Shown one piece after another: positions 35,578 through 48,474 of a stretch of 64,000 bases of DNA. The notes beneath the pieces were generated by a model. The model made no database searches, had not been told where the DNA came from, and saw only the letters and a program-made list of their open reading frames with translations. Source of the DNA: Sipunculus nudus (lineage: Eukaryota > Annelida > Sipuncula > Golfingiida > Sipunculidae); NCBI GenBank assembly GCA_026874595.1, contig CM049311.1, positions 10,447,676 to 10,511,675 on the forward strand, given 5' to 3'. The translations under genes and the position numbers were made by a program. Numbering within the stretch: position 1 is the stretch's first letter; every line of letters begins with the position of its first letter.

Positions 35578-38500
35578 GTATTATTACAAATGTCCTTATC
35601 TGACCTTCGGTAAAAGCGCCAACTCGAAACCTGATTCCTGAAGATGCATAAAAACAAATTTGTTTTCGAAGACAATACACGCATTATTACGGGTGACCCA
35701 TTATCCGCCCCCAGTTTTGAGATCTGACCCATCTAGAGATGTTACAGATCGGGACATTGCGCGACAGAAAGACCAGGATGACTTGGCTTCCTGTCCGTAC
35801 CGTCGTCGAGCCGTTGTTTACGACTAGTGGTCATGTTGTAAGCTACCGCCCCTCCATCACATACTTGACTAAACCAGTTGCATCACTATAACAGAATGGG
35901 ATGCCTTCTGCTTTCAGCCAATAAGAAGGCTTTCGAGCTGATTGATCATTAGGAAGAGTTCGAAGTCTCCAATTCCCTTCATGCCTAGACCTCATTAGAT
36001 GGCATATAATAATGATGATGATGATAATAATAATAATGTTTTATTTCGAAAAGCGTAAAATCTACTATGATGCGCTGTTAAACGGCATCACTTATAAGCA
36101 ATTACGTTAGCGATGCAACTGATTAAGATGTGCTCAGGGGATAAACGCTAATCGATCTACGGGAGACTTTTTGGAAGTATCTATCAAATTTCGTCATCGT
36201 GTTAAGCTTAAGGCCCTGTCACAATTGAGATACGACCAGTTTACGATCGCCTGCAACACCTTTTTCGGGTGATTGCACGGTGTCTTTCGAGCTGTCACAG
36301 TCATTGCAGAGGGTCTTTCGGACCTCTAGGTTGTCGTAACTGATCGGGTCACACTTTTGAACATGTTCAAAATCAAGAAACGCTCTCATGCGATCCACCC
36401 ACTCGGTCGCACTGACAGTAGAACGACTGTTGTACATGCAACGTTACAAACCGTCAAGCGACTTGACGCGTGAGTTCGCACGACTAAAAAATCGCCCATT
36501 TCCCTATATACTAAATTCTGTGTTCAATACAAGTTAACCACCTCTAGTTATGATGATCCCTGTTGATAAAACTCGGTATGGATTATTTTGGATTGAAAAA
36601 GGCTTTGAATTGTGACCATATAGTCATAGGTAAAACTGCACTGCTCTGACTCACTGTTGTATTCCATTGATAATACTGTTCATATTGCATCCATCTTCAC
36701 ATTAGGCTATGAGAGGGTAACTTAACAGAAAAGGAATATATGTGAATGTACATACCAAAATGTAAATCCCATCTCTATTGCACCTGCCGTCTTTACCTGT
36801 ACCTCGCACGACATAGCTGAGAATCACATATAACCCATGGGTGAGATGTCTGTATGAGGTTCGAACAAACATGCAGGAAGATATACCAATTTACTGATTT
36901 AAAACGTATTTTTAGGCAATTTGGGTATAGTACAGCTATAGATATCTTACGGTTGGTTTGGTTAACTTTAAGACACAAAATACTTGTTGGTTTTGAGGTG
37001 ATGTAACACATGACGAAAATATTTGCATCCACGAGGAAATTTTCAGTGCAGTCCCGACCATGGAAGGCATGTCAATCTGGCATCTTTTGAAAATACTAAA
37101 AATTACTGATGTTTGGATTGGGGTGACAACGGGATAACTTCGGGTAACGTCTGGATACACAACAGAATACATCACCATACGCTCTTTACACAGCGCTTTA
37201 CCTATAGGGCTACTTCCTATATCGTAAGTCGCTGTTTGTTATGACCTCGTATCCTGCTTTGCAACACCAGAGGGGAGCACTGTATTTTTGTCCAATCAGA
37301 TGGAACTGTGTGCTGGAAGACAAAGCCAAGCGAGGAATACACGGAGCCAATCATATTCATTTCTTTTGAGTGACAGCTCATCCCCCAGCGTAACCGTCTA
37401 AACAGGCCACAGGCTCAGAGAGATTGCCCCTGACGTGGTTTGCTTAGGGCCTTGGGCACATAGGATGCTCGGCCGGTGAGCTGTAATTCAAACGAAACGT
37501 AACAACAAAGGCTTCGTGCACACCTCGCTGGCTGGTTTCAGTTCTGCAGACAACAGATACATGGCTACGCTAACACAGTGATAATGTCATAATCGAATCG
37601 GTCGCTGATGCGAGAATGCAGAGGGAGCAATTTAAATTCGACCGGAAACTCATCAAACGGCGCTTGAAGCACGGCAATGGGCGGAGCCAGGATGCCTGTC
37701 GAGTGTTTGTTTATTGGCATCTGATTGGCTGCTTGTCACATCATACGCACGTTTATTTCAGTGGACAACAAACCGCCATCTGGTGTCTAAATATATCATT
37801 AACGGCCAAAGCTGGCAGCGTGAAAATCAGTTGCTTCTTTAGAAGCGCAAGATTTCCGCTGCCTCGGGAGCGTAACATCACCACAGATACCGATTTTCCG
37901 GGTGACCACGATGTCCCCGCTATGTTTATTCCTGTTACGCCGACGTCTTCCGATATTTCCCGATGTTACCTGATTAATCCTTAAGCTTCCGATGTTTCAC
38001 CAAACATTCCGATCTCTCCCGGCGAAACACACTCCGGTTAGTGCGTTCTGGGCAATATAAAGTGACATCGGAACGACAAGGATATTTGTTGTCTTCCCAG
38101 TCTTCAGGCTTCACTGGCCACTAGTCATAAGTTTTTCCTACTAGTACATATCACTTTGGGACACATCTGTTTCTGGGAACTATTCTATATTTCATATCGA
38201 AAGATCACGTTTTGGATCACCTATCGCTGTCACCTTGTTCTGTCTTTCATATTTGTATTAGGTTAGGCTAACTCAGAGGATAATATTTCTTTTGACCCAA
38301 ATATAGAATGTGCGGATGTTTTTTTCCTGTTCTGTTTTAATTACATTTTATTCAAATAAGCTGTTTTTTTCAACTTAAAGAGAGGATACGATATGTGCTG
38401 CATGCAGTTCTTGAATTGGTAGGTATGAACACCACGACGACTTCCACGTATAAAGGTATGCGCTACGGGTGCGAATGGAGCTAGGAATCGGACACATTAT

Positions 38501-41021
38501 ATATTTTCTCTTGCAGGAAGCGCGTGCATGCAGTACGTACGCACATATACGTATGGGTATGCAGCACGTCTCGGTCGCTCAGTGTAGCGATTGAAAACGA
38601 ATATGTATGTTAACGGACGGGGGAATTCCACACTTTGCATTCTGAAGTCAGTGAAAGGGTACACCTCTGGCAGTGGACTCTTCTATACTCTTACGCCCTC
38701 TGCTATATCCCTATAGTTTTGCTGCATATATACCGCATATGCATACACTGGGGTCCGTTTTCTAGCCGCAATACGCATTCGTACAACAACGCATATATGG
38801 AATGCTAGGTCAACTCATTTTCAATGGTAATTTTTCGAATCAAAATATCGCATTATTAATATAAGCAAAAGAAGCTTTCTATTAAGAGACGGCATGAAGC
38901 AAGAGCAACAATAGCGAGGAATTGTTCCGTATAACAAGGTTCATTTTGGTGCGACTATATAGCCATAACTAGTCTTCTCGCTGTGAAGAGCAACTGGAAA
39001 ATATCTAAATAATTATGCGGACTGGTCTAATATGGTCTGTGCTGGGGTTTTTCATGATTTCGAGAGAGGGACCCTAGTATTTATAGAAATATAAATGGAA
39101 ATATAAAGTTCCACAAAATAAATGAAAATTCGTTCACATTTAAAGATTATGTTAGTGCCGTGATCCTCTCCTGGTTTTGCCCCTGCTCTTGCATTTACAT
39201 ATAACATCTTCTTATGGACAATGTAAAGCTGCGTTTCATGAGCGCGAACGCGAGAACGAGGCGGTAAAAATCGCTTCTATTGTATATTATTTTACAGGAG
39301 CGGTTCCATGTGCGTGTCAGCAAGCAAGCGCCAGGTAGCGATTCAGAGGCCTGTCGCAAGGCATTAGCGGGGAATTTCCTTGAAATAAGATTTACGTCAC
39401 GAAGGGAAGGCACCCCTGTGTTTACAGCACGTGCCTGAAGCAAAGCAAGCCTTACTCAGACGACGTTGAGTGATGGATATGTGTAAGGATTGGTAGAATT
39501 TACAAATGAAAGGCACCATACTGTTTGTACGGTGCCATCTCTCTCTATCACAAAGACGTTTTAATGTTTAGCAACGTGTGAAAATAAAAATGCAGGACGT
39601 AGAGGGAAAGTAACTTGAAAACTTCGATCAATATATCCTATATTTTCAGATATATCGAGTTTCGAACATGCCTTTAATACAGGATACTCATTTCGATTAG
39701 ATTAAAAAATTCACTAAAAGGAATCTAAATTTCTTTAATGTTATTGTGAAGAAAAGACTGGAAATCTCGTGTCGCGTCGCTTTTATGGAAAAACACCCCG
39801 CGAACGGCTCCCGACTTGTATTCGCGTTCTCCCTTTACACCCACAGCATGAGCTAGGTGAGAGATGAGAAGTCTGTACAGACACTCATTTCAGTACAGAT
39901 TAGCAAGACCAGTAAGATACTATCAGTTCTTTATACAGCCAACGTTATCATACAGGCAGCATATGAGCGAGCTTAACCTATGCACTATGACTCAGCCTGA
40001 TAGGATTAGTCGGTTTAATTAGCTCGGAGACGGTGCTGAAGATTCCTAATATGATATAACCCTAAGCATATTTTCTTTACGTTATAAGCTGACCAATGCA
40101 TTGGAGTAAGATCAATTTGTTTATCAGTATATACCTGGTTCCAATGAGGTATTGACTCAATTCTAAAAAAAATAACATTCTGAATTAGGGGTTTACCTAG
40201 CGGTCCTTTGGCCCTGTGGCATTAGAAAGTCCACCAAGATGTTAGAGTTACAGCACATGCGTCGTCGGAAACTTCGCTGAACATCGCGATAAGGAAGCGT
40301 TTTTTGATTCAGTTTGAATAAGCCTCCCCGCTTACAAGTTTGATGGTACAGAGAATGAACGAAACCAACGTTCAATATGCTTGTAGCAACACTCATCTAA
40401 TTACGTTAGGAAAAGATTTCGTGGTATATCTCAGCGTGATTGTAATGCTCAATATGTTTCTTTTTTTTTTTTAATTTCTAACCGCATATAAGCATGTCGT
40501 CTATGACTTACGTGACTTACAGCTAATTAAAGGACAGTGAATTACATCGAATATCATACAGACAGATTTCACGCTTAAGTCTGCATATGCACATTTATTA
40601 TGTTTTTCAGTCTGAGCCTAATGATTCTATAGATGACTGGCATTATCGCTGATTTATTATGGACGGCCATTACGAGCAGTTCTCTTAATTCAATATCATG
40701 TAGACGCCTCTATTCGCATCTCAATGTGGTCGATGAAGCTTGAACACCTTAGGAGTGAAAATTAAACCTATTATTTAATCACAATATCATGACTATTGCC
40801 ATCACTGAAAGTAGGCCCTATCGGTCTGATCAGTGTTTTCACATCTAGACTGGATCCTGAAAGTAAAATGCCGATCTTCACTACACCAATTATAGATATT
40901 TAAAGTTAGTTAAATAAAGAAAATTACGATCATCGATACTACTTAAAGATTTTACACTTCCTTAATATTTAAACAGTATTTTTTCTTACTGCAGTTATAA
41001 ATGTTACTACATGTATCTGTT
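35578..41021. other. CpG-richer intergenic region, no gene recognised
   Basis: Clearly more CpG than anything left of 27 kb. The interrupted GAT/AAT microsatellite at about 36006-36040 is the only simple repeat. The longest frame (37616-37984, 122 codons, + strand) follows a plausible leader, but its protein (MQREQFKFDRKLIKRR...) is unrecognised and compositionally random. CTCF-like strings occur at 37264-37281 (CACCAGAGGGGAGCAC) and about 37773-37790 (minus strand CACCAGATGGCGG). The block could be regulatory DNA. Confidence 0.3.
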
Positions 41022-41768
41022 TGTTATGCGCGGGATATTACATAACATGGGATGTGCTAGGCATTCTGATTCGTGTTAAGCGCAAACCTTGTGCGCTGCT
41101 ATGGGAATCGCACTTGCTGAACTCTGGCGGAGTGTAAACACAGCGCTCGTTGTAGTCTAGAAGTTTCGGGTCTGTTCATGCGCTATGGGAACGTGTGTAT
41201 TGTTGTGTTCTTTGGAATGTTCGTGAATATGGAAGTTTCTGGGCTTCGGTTGAAAAAGCTATAAATAGGGGCTGTGTTTAGAGCAGGCAGAGAGAAAAAT
41301 ACCAGCGGACACGGAAGCGTGTAATTCTCTCGTCAGTTTTAGGGACCTTTCTGATTATTGCAGAATTTACAGATATTCTACGGATTTTATACAGACTTTT
41401 TATACGGATTTTCTTCAGTTTGCCTTTGGGATTATTACCAGAACTTCACTTTTGGATTACAACAGATTGTTTTAGAGATTGAATCGGATTATTCTCTGAG
41501 AAGATTTACATGAACTGTTCATCTGGATTATTTGTGTGAAAGGACTCTTGTTGAGCTGTGACAGTAGTGGTATCCAGAAATCAGAGCCTAGGACCTGGAC
41601 ACTCTGATGATATACAATTTTATTATTGTTATACTGTGTAATTGTATTGATTTAGTGTAGTGATAGTTCACGCTGCCTAGTGTTCCGGAATCTGATTTTT
41701 CTTTTTATTTTTAACAAAATTTATGCTCGTAACAATTACGTGATATGTTATTATTAGGTTCCGTAACA
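41022..41768 (+). mobile_element. Solo LTR (copy 2)
   Basis: Starts about TGTTATGCGCGGGA (the 5' edge is uncertain by some 20 bp) and ends GGTTCCGTAACA. It shares with copy 1 the TATA box (41260-41268), the downstream CCAGCGGACACGG region, the CTTCAGTTTGCC segment and the CACGCTGCCTAGTGTTCC 3' part. No PBS or coding region adjoins. Flanks (CTGTT/ATGTG) give no clean target duplication. It keeps several CpGs that copy 1 has as CA. Confidence 0.6.
41260..41268 (+). promoter_or_regulatory. TATA box of solo LTR copy 2
   Basis: TATAAATAG followed by GGGG, conserved with copy 1. Confidence 0.5.
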
Positions 41769-42150
41769 ATGTGGTTGCATTTTCTTTGCATCATGAAATT
41801 CCTGTATATACCTTAGTAGAGTTCCGTCATCTCTTTGGCCAATGCTATAGGATTTACCCCTCTTCTCCAGTCATGTATTTATAGTAGGTTAACCTGCATG
41901 TCCTTGTACTATCTGTATTATTTTCTGGTGGATTTCTGGTGCAGTGTATTAAAGCATAGGCATGTCACTTGGATTGTTACAACTGCTACCGCGTTTTTCC
42001 CCACACAGGATAACATTCTTCCTGCTGTTTGTGGCTATAGTTTACAGTTCTGACTGACTACATTGACTCCACCTTACAAACACTCCCTTCTGCAAAGATT
42101 ACAAGCTGCATTCCATCTACTCCTCTTTCCACCTACTGCTTTCTATGGCA
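41769..42150. other. No feature recognised
   Basis: Unique-looking sequence between the solo LTR and the 154-bp array. A 72-codon frame (41835-42053) has no recognisable product. Confidence 0.3.
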
Positions 42151-42612
42151 CAGTTTACTAGTATCACCACCAGTGGGCTGACAGAGGGAAAATAATGTTT
42201 AGATTTATAGCGGGGTTTATTGAATTGCGTATCCAATTTTGAAACCCGTGATACTCGTTCTTGAACATGCAATGGCAAATCCCACGCAAAAAAACGGAGA
42301 AAAACAGTTTACTAGTATCACCACCAGTGGGCTGACAGAGGGCAAATAATGTTTAGATTTATAGCGGGGTTTATTGAATTGCGGATCCAATTTTGAAACC
42401 CGTGATACTCGTTCTTGAACATGCAATGGCAAATCCCACGCAAAAAAACGGAGAAAAACAGTTTACTAGTATCACCACCAGTGGGCTGACAGAGGGCAAA
42501 TAATGTTTAGATTTATAGCGGGGTTTATTGAATTGCGTATCCAATTTTGAAACCCGTGATACTCGTTCTTGAACATGCAATGGCAAGTCACACGCAAAAA
42601 ACGGAGAAAAAC
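42151..42612. repeat. Tandem array, 3 x 154 bp, nearly identical
   Basis: Units begin CAGTTTACTAGTATCACCAC at 42151, 42305 and 42459, an exact 154-bp spacing. They differ at only a few sites: A/C after GAGGG, T/G in TTGCGTATCC, and a small change near the end of unit 3. Such homogeneity means recent amplification or ongoing conversion. 154 is not a multiple of 3, and the minus-strand frames across it are artefacts. Confidence 0.9.
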
Positions 42613-44879
42613 AAAAATATGTAATCATTCCTGATAAATGTATAATACCCCTCAAAGGTATAGAGTGACAGCAGTGCATACTTCTGTCTTTGACTCATAC
42701 CATTGCTGTATCGTCAGAAAAAAACTTTCATACATTAATCTTACTCATATACTCTCGGTTCATTCATCATGGTAATATTTAAAATCCCTTAATAACAAAT
42801 ATTTCGGAAATTTTCGCTTTGTGCGAGTCGAGCGTATTTTTAGGCATCGTCGGCAGATGTCGCTAAAGTATTGACGATCGACAGTGGTGATGACACATCA
42901 AATTCGAGCTCTCTTATCAGTTTGCTTTGCTTGGTTTTTTTTTGTTTTGTTTTTTTTTGGAAATTATTCACTTTTAGTTAAATGGTCCTTTGTCAAGTGT
43001 TACATTTCCCATATAATATTTAAACTTGTCAAAATGTTCCTTTTAACTTATCCATGAAAGGCATAGATCGATTCCATTAAACAATGAACGTGAGAACGTG
43101 GAGTAAGCAATCGTCGATACCCATCTATTTCGATGACCAGAAAACATGAAATGATTAATATTTGTAATATCACAGCCTCAGCAGACACGTTTCTATATAC
43201 ATAAACTTATTTACGTGTGCTAAAAACCCTCCGCGAGTAAGACACGGAGAGCAAACTAAATTTACCTTGGGGCCGGAAGGGCGAGAATTATTAGAATTAT
43301 TGATAGGACAGCACATAAAAGACAGACTGAACATAGAAGTACGTCTAAACGTCCTACTAGCGTTGTCTGGCTTAGTCCGAACAAGCTACCATTATAACAG
43401 TTTAAAGGGATTGCATATGCATTGTTTAAGTACTGGTACGTATCGTTTAATTGAATAAACTGTATTATCTGAAGGTGTATTTTTATAGTTATTAAAAACG
43501 TTCAGGTATGGTCAAGAATCCATAAAAAGCCAATTTTATCATAACATACATCACAGGAACCTGGATTGTTACAGAAATATATATCAAAGGATAAAGAGAA
43601 TAAAGAGCCTATTACTCCAGGACTAAAATGAGTAATTATTACATGGGCTGGTTATATATAATGTTTTGTTTACATAACGGTTGGTCTACAAACGACAATG
43701 TTACAACCTTAACTGAGCTCTGCTTTTACAGTACAGTGATAGTAAAGAACACGGGAGGACCGGACCCAGATGGTATCAGAATAATTCGGGAGAAGATGGG
43801 TTGTAGAGGGTGTGACATGGAAGCAAATAGGGTATTCCTCCAAGATTGAGGGAAAATGATTAAAAGTGCAGTCTGTATAGCGGTGGTGAAGTCGAGTCCA
43901 CATCCATTCTAGTCTCACAGGTCCGAAATCCAACCTTCCCCGAGCCCGAGCTCAAGTCCCATTCAAGTCTAAATTTTAAAAGAAATTTTTGATAAATATT
44001 TGCAGTTATCTTGTGTATTTTTTGTTTGTTTACAGGTTATTTTTTCTTTAATTAAATTTGGCTCCTAAGGGTAATTTTGTTTGTTAAATCTAATCTTTTT
44101 GTAAGTCTAGTTTTCTGTTACATCCAATCACAATCATACTCAAATGTAAGATAGTGGAAGGGCTAAACCTGGTAGCTCGTAGGGTCGGTTAAATCTGATC
44201 AAAGCTGTCCTTGTGGAAACCTGTGTAAGTCGCTTTCGCACCGTTAGGCCTGAACTTGAGTGGATAATTTGTCCCTGTGAAAAGGGCTCCAGAGCAGATT
44301 TGCTTTAAGATTCAAAGTGGCGATCCCTTGAGAAATTGCTCTACATTCAGCACATGGGATTTTCTTGAGTTAGAAAGACAAGAACCTGGACCAAGAACTG
44401 GATTTTCCAGTTAATTGACAATGGCCCCTCAAGTGAGAAAATCGGGAGTAATAACACATATCCCTTTCCAATGCCTGTCTGATAGCAGTCAACAGGAGAA
44501 TTCCGATAAATTACGAATAGTGACAGTATCCTGAGAAGTGACATGGCATTATAATATTATATATTTTTAATTATATATAATTATATTATATATGTCCCAT
44601 GATGATAACAAAAAAACTAAAACATTTGTAGTTAATTAAAAATTTACTTTATCTGAACCTGAAAACGAAAGATATCGTGATATTTTTGCAATGAAAATTT
44701 CAAAAATATTCACTAATACATCCAGATCCACAAATGGCTCTCATCCTTTTCTCATTAAGTACTAAGGACCCATGGGTCTCGGCGCTTAGCTAAATTTGTG
44801 TATTAGGATATGGTTATGGGCTTTTTCAAAATATGAGTTCTGGAATCAGTTTGAAGCCAACCTGTCTACTAAAACTGTA
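42613..44879. other. No gene recognised
   Basis: Contains a T-rich run near 42935-42960 and an AT palindromic stretch at about 44555-44595. Short frames at 43267-43458 and 43628-43849 have no recognisable protein. Confidence 0.3.
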
Positions 44880-46255
44880 GTTATCATCCATAAACTTATT
44901 TGTGAACTGTGACCTTGACCTCAGACATAGTGACCCCAAAATCAAAAGGAAACTTCCCCTATTGGCCGGTGCGCCACAATACAAACTGGTGTTATCATCT
45001 CGAAACTAATATGAGGATTGATTGCCCTTGTGACCTTGACCTTTGACCTTGTGACCCCAAAATCTATGTTTCTTCCACTATTGGTACGTGAGCAATATCT
45101 GGAAGATGGAAGGTTTTGGATGGAAAGTTTCTCTTGAAACACATCCACAATCCTTTTAAAGAAATGGGGCCTGACCTCATGACCCCAAAATCAAAAGGGT
45201 TCTTAAATTATCGGTAGGTCTTATATAAGTCAAGGTTAAAACCAATATGTCAATCCAAACTGAAGTTATCATCCGGAAACAAATTTGTGGACAGATGGCT
45301 ACTGTGACCTTGACCAATGTTTTTGTGACCCAAAAAATCAGGTTCTTCCCTTATTAGCAGGTCAGATATATGTGCAAGATGGAAGGTTTGGGATGAAAAG
45401 TTTGGCTTTAAATTCATCCACAATCTTTCTAAATAAGTTGGTCTAATGACCTTGACCTTTGACCTCGTGCCCCCAAAATCTAAAGAATTTTGGCGTTAGA
45501 GGTGGGCCATATATAAGTCAAGTTTGAAATCCATATGTCAATCCAAACTGGAGATATCATCAGGAAACAAATTTGACGGACATACAGAAAGACGAACAGA
45601 CGAACGGACGAGCGGACAGGGTGATTCATATAGGGCATCTGCTTATTCTAGCGGGGCCCTTATATACAACACAAGGTCTCAGGACATAGATGAAACCGCA
45701 TTTGCGAATCTGATAGAATCAATATATTTTGGGAATTTCAAAATAAAGAAAAAATGCATCAAAATAGAAAAAAATACAGGTAGCACCACCAGTCAGGAAC
45801 TTAAGTAACCAATCGTGATCATTAATCACATTGGATATCAAGACACTGGATGAAACCGCAGCTGCGAAACTGCCATAACGGTTGTCAATTGATGGTCTCA
45901 AAAACAGAAAAAAATCTTAAAAAAAAAGAAAAAATACATGTGGCACTACCAGTTCACGGCAACTGACAAAAAAAGTCATAGTCAATATTCAAGGTAATAA
46001 TCATGGCAAACTTTGCATTAACTGTCAAGATACTAGAGGTTTTGTATCAAATTTTTAATTATCCGAGGGGGGGGGGGGGGGTACTTAAGAGCCCCATAGC
46101 ACGGAGGATATTGGTCGCAGTGGCCTAACTTCAGGTTTTCAAGGAGATTTTTTTATGAACCTCCTTGGATATTTAGCAACAAGTTTCTAGGGTGAACGGA
46201 TACGATTTCGTCCTGCCAACGGACGGCCGAACGACCGAACGTTCGACGAACAAAG
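44880..46255. repeat. Tandem-core repeat block rich in TGACCT hexamers
   Basis: Units of about 275 bp (GGAAGATGGAAGG near 45093, GCAAGATGGAAGG near 45368) each contain TGACCTTGACCT or the DR1 pair TGACCTTTGACCT (45037-45049, 45453-45465). They end in a GACGAACGGACG-rich stretch at about 45575-45620. A second pair of 160-bp units follows (TGAAACCGCA at 45691 and 45851) with GGTAGCACCACC-like motifs. A G15 run lies at 46067-46081 and a second ACGGACGG-rich end at about 46210-46240. Non-coding. Confidence 0.6.
46067..46081. repeat. Poly(G) run
   Basis: Fifteen consecutive G. Confidence 0.9.
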
Positions 46256-46956
46256 CGCCAATCCAATACCTCCATAATATAATAATTCCCAACAAGCATG
46301 AAACCACCGCCTCCATGTCACCGTCCTCTAAGAAATCTGCAGTCACAAATATTGGTCTGATGTGAAACCTGCTGTGACAGAAAGAATAACTTTTTACAAT
46401 TCAGTCAGACCGCACCCAGTATGATATAATAAAATAGACCATCATTTTTTCTCATGAACTGCAGGGGTAGAGCTATGCTTTTTGTTCCACTCAAAACATG
46501 ATATGTCAAGCTGACTTCAGTGATATGAGAGCAGATTTATACATGGGCTGGACGGTATGCAGCCTAAAGCATCGTCTTCGGTGGGAGTGGATGGGGATTG
46601 GTCCTCTGCAAATAAATGATAAAATACCGCTAATGATATACTTGTGTGTTACGAAAAAATGGTACCTAGGCTGACAAAAAAGTATAAACACAATGCAAAA
46701 ATTTAAGAAGAAATTAATGGATATCCAATTGATCTTAATAACTAGCCAAGTTGCTTAGTTACATCATTATCAAACAGAAACCAATTTACATCTGCGCCGT
46801 GGATATGATATTGTTATGCACATTTAAATACCTACAGGTGAATATCTTGTGTAAACTTATTTATTACTTATAATTTTTTTGTAAACTTACCTAAGATTAT
46901 TAAATTATAAAGAGTTAGTTTATCAATAATAATATTTTCACAGAATTGTACTTTTT
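46256..46956. other. No feature recognised
   Basis: AT-rich spacer between repeat block and element D. Confidence 0.3.
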
Positions 46957-47999
46957 TAGCCCTCAGCCCTTAGGCTGATGGGCTATTGTCGTCACCCAAG
47001 CTGTCCGTCCGTCCGTCCGTCCGCCCGTCCGGCGTCCGTTAACTTTTACCTTGTGAGCGGGATATCTTGAAAAGGATTCACCGTCAGAATTTTATTTCCT
47101 CGGTAAAGATGTATATCGACAAAATCTCGGTCAAGTTCGAAGATGGGTGACCTTGACCTATTTTTCTACATTTTAGAGCTGATTATAGAAAAAACACTTC
47201 GATGCCTATTACTCAGGAACCATTCGATGGATTTTCACAAAACTTACTATGATTATTGGGACTGATAATCTGTACCTGCTACACAAGTTTGGTGGCGCCA
47301 CCTACAATATCTGATTTTTAATGAATTTTTATCTGATTTTTCAACTTTGGGCTTGTGAGCAGGATATCTCTAAAAGGATTAACCGTAGGAATTTTATTTT
47401 TTCGGTGAAAATGTATATTGACAAAATCTCGGTCAAGTTCGAAGATGGGTGACCTTGACCTATTTTTCTACGTTTTAGAGCTGATTATAGAAAAAAACAT
47501 TTAAAAGCTTATTTCTCAGGAACCATTGGCTGGATTTTCACAATACTTACTACGATCATAGGGCGTGATGGTCTGTAACTGCTGCACAAGTTTGGGGGCG
47601 CCACCTGCAATATCTGATTTTTAATTAATTTTTCTTGGATTTTTCAACTTTTGCCTTGTGAGCGGGATATCTCTAAAAGGATTCACAATAGGAATTTTAT
47701 TTCTTTGGTGAAGATGTATATAGACAAAATCTCGGTCAAGTTCGAAGATGGGTGACCTTGACCTAATTTTCAAGGTCACAGAGCTGATAATAGAATAAAA
47801 CTTAGAAGCTAATTTTTCAGGAAGCATTTGGTGGATTGTTATGAATCATGGTACATACCTCTCCATTTTAAATTTATAACTTAGACATGTACAGAAATAC
47901 ATCCATGTGAGAACAGATATTTAGTACTTGTTACTGTTACCACCTCTAAACACTGTTCTTTCGGCTGAGGGCTTTTGTCAGCTTCTGCTGATATTCTAG
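46957..47999 (+). mobile_element. Family D Helentron-like element, complete
   Basis: The 5' end is a hairpin, AGCCCTCAGCC-CTTA-GGCTGATGGGCT, with a single bulged A. It is followed by a (GTCC)n stretch at 47003-47039 and GGCGTCCGTTAAC. Three internal units are 302 and 303 bp apart (TTGTGAGC at 47051, 47353, 47656). The 3' end repeats GGCTGAGGGC, the inverse of the 5' GCCCTCAGCC. A small TCAGC-TTCT-GCTGA hairpin and ATTCTAG followed by T come next. Subterminal inverted repeats, a 3' hairpin and CTAG|T match published non-autonomous Helentrons (HINEs). No coding capacity. Confidence 0.7.
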
Positions 48000-48302
48000 T
48001 TTATAATTAGGCATTATAAAGTTGGACCTCTCAACGACTCATAGCACAGACTTCCACTAGTCGATATACTGACTTCGATTTTTCTCTGATGGACGTGCAT
48101 TATGTAATGCAGTCCACCTGCACGCCACAGCAGACACTAGGCAAACATTTTTGCGTGTTTGCATTGTTCACATTTTGAAATCTAGTGTCAGCACCATGCC
48201 AGTGAATATATTATAACATTTCGTGAACTGACTCCACCCTTCATTTAAATAAAATCATCATTATTCCAGTGTAGACGAGAATACACGACTGGGTAGCTGA
48301 TA
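48000..48302. other. No feature recognised
   Basis: Short spacer between element D and the MITE. Confidence 0.3.
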
Positions 48303-48474
48303 CAGTAAAACCTTTCCCTGCGGGCACCTCTGTACTAAGGACATTATCTTTTTACAGCCACTCACGGAAGTCCCTTGAAAGAAGGTACCAAAATCTATAA
48401 CCTCCTTACTAAGGGCACCTCTCTGTTACTGGCAAAATGTCCGGCAAAGTGTCCCAAATTCGGAGGTTTTACTG
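48303..48474. mobile_element. pogo/Tigger-like MITE, 172 bp
   Basis: Perfect 11-bp inverted termini: CAGTAAAACCT (48303-48313) and AGGTTTTACTG (48464-48474). TA precedes the left end, as for TA-targeting Tc1/mariner-pogo elements; TT follows the right end, so one target copy is mutated. Inside, GGGCACCTCTGTACTAAGG and ACTAAGGGCACCTCTCTGTT are related subterminal motifs. The overlapping 83-codon frame is spurious. Confidence 0.6.

Noticed and set aside
37616-37984. 122-codon + strand frame in CpG-rich DNA
   Set aside because: No domain, no codon pattern and no splice support; longer frames arise easily in GC-richer DNA.
7951-41768. The two LTR copies as the ends of one retroelement
   Set aside because: They are in opposite orientation and 33 kb apart with no retroviral-type genes between them; they are independent solo LTRs.
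42217-42679. Repetitive minus-strand proteins
   Set aside because: Produced by the 154-bp array; the unit length is not a multiple of 3, so no repeated protein is encoded.
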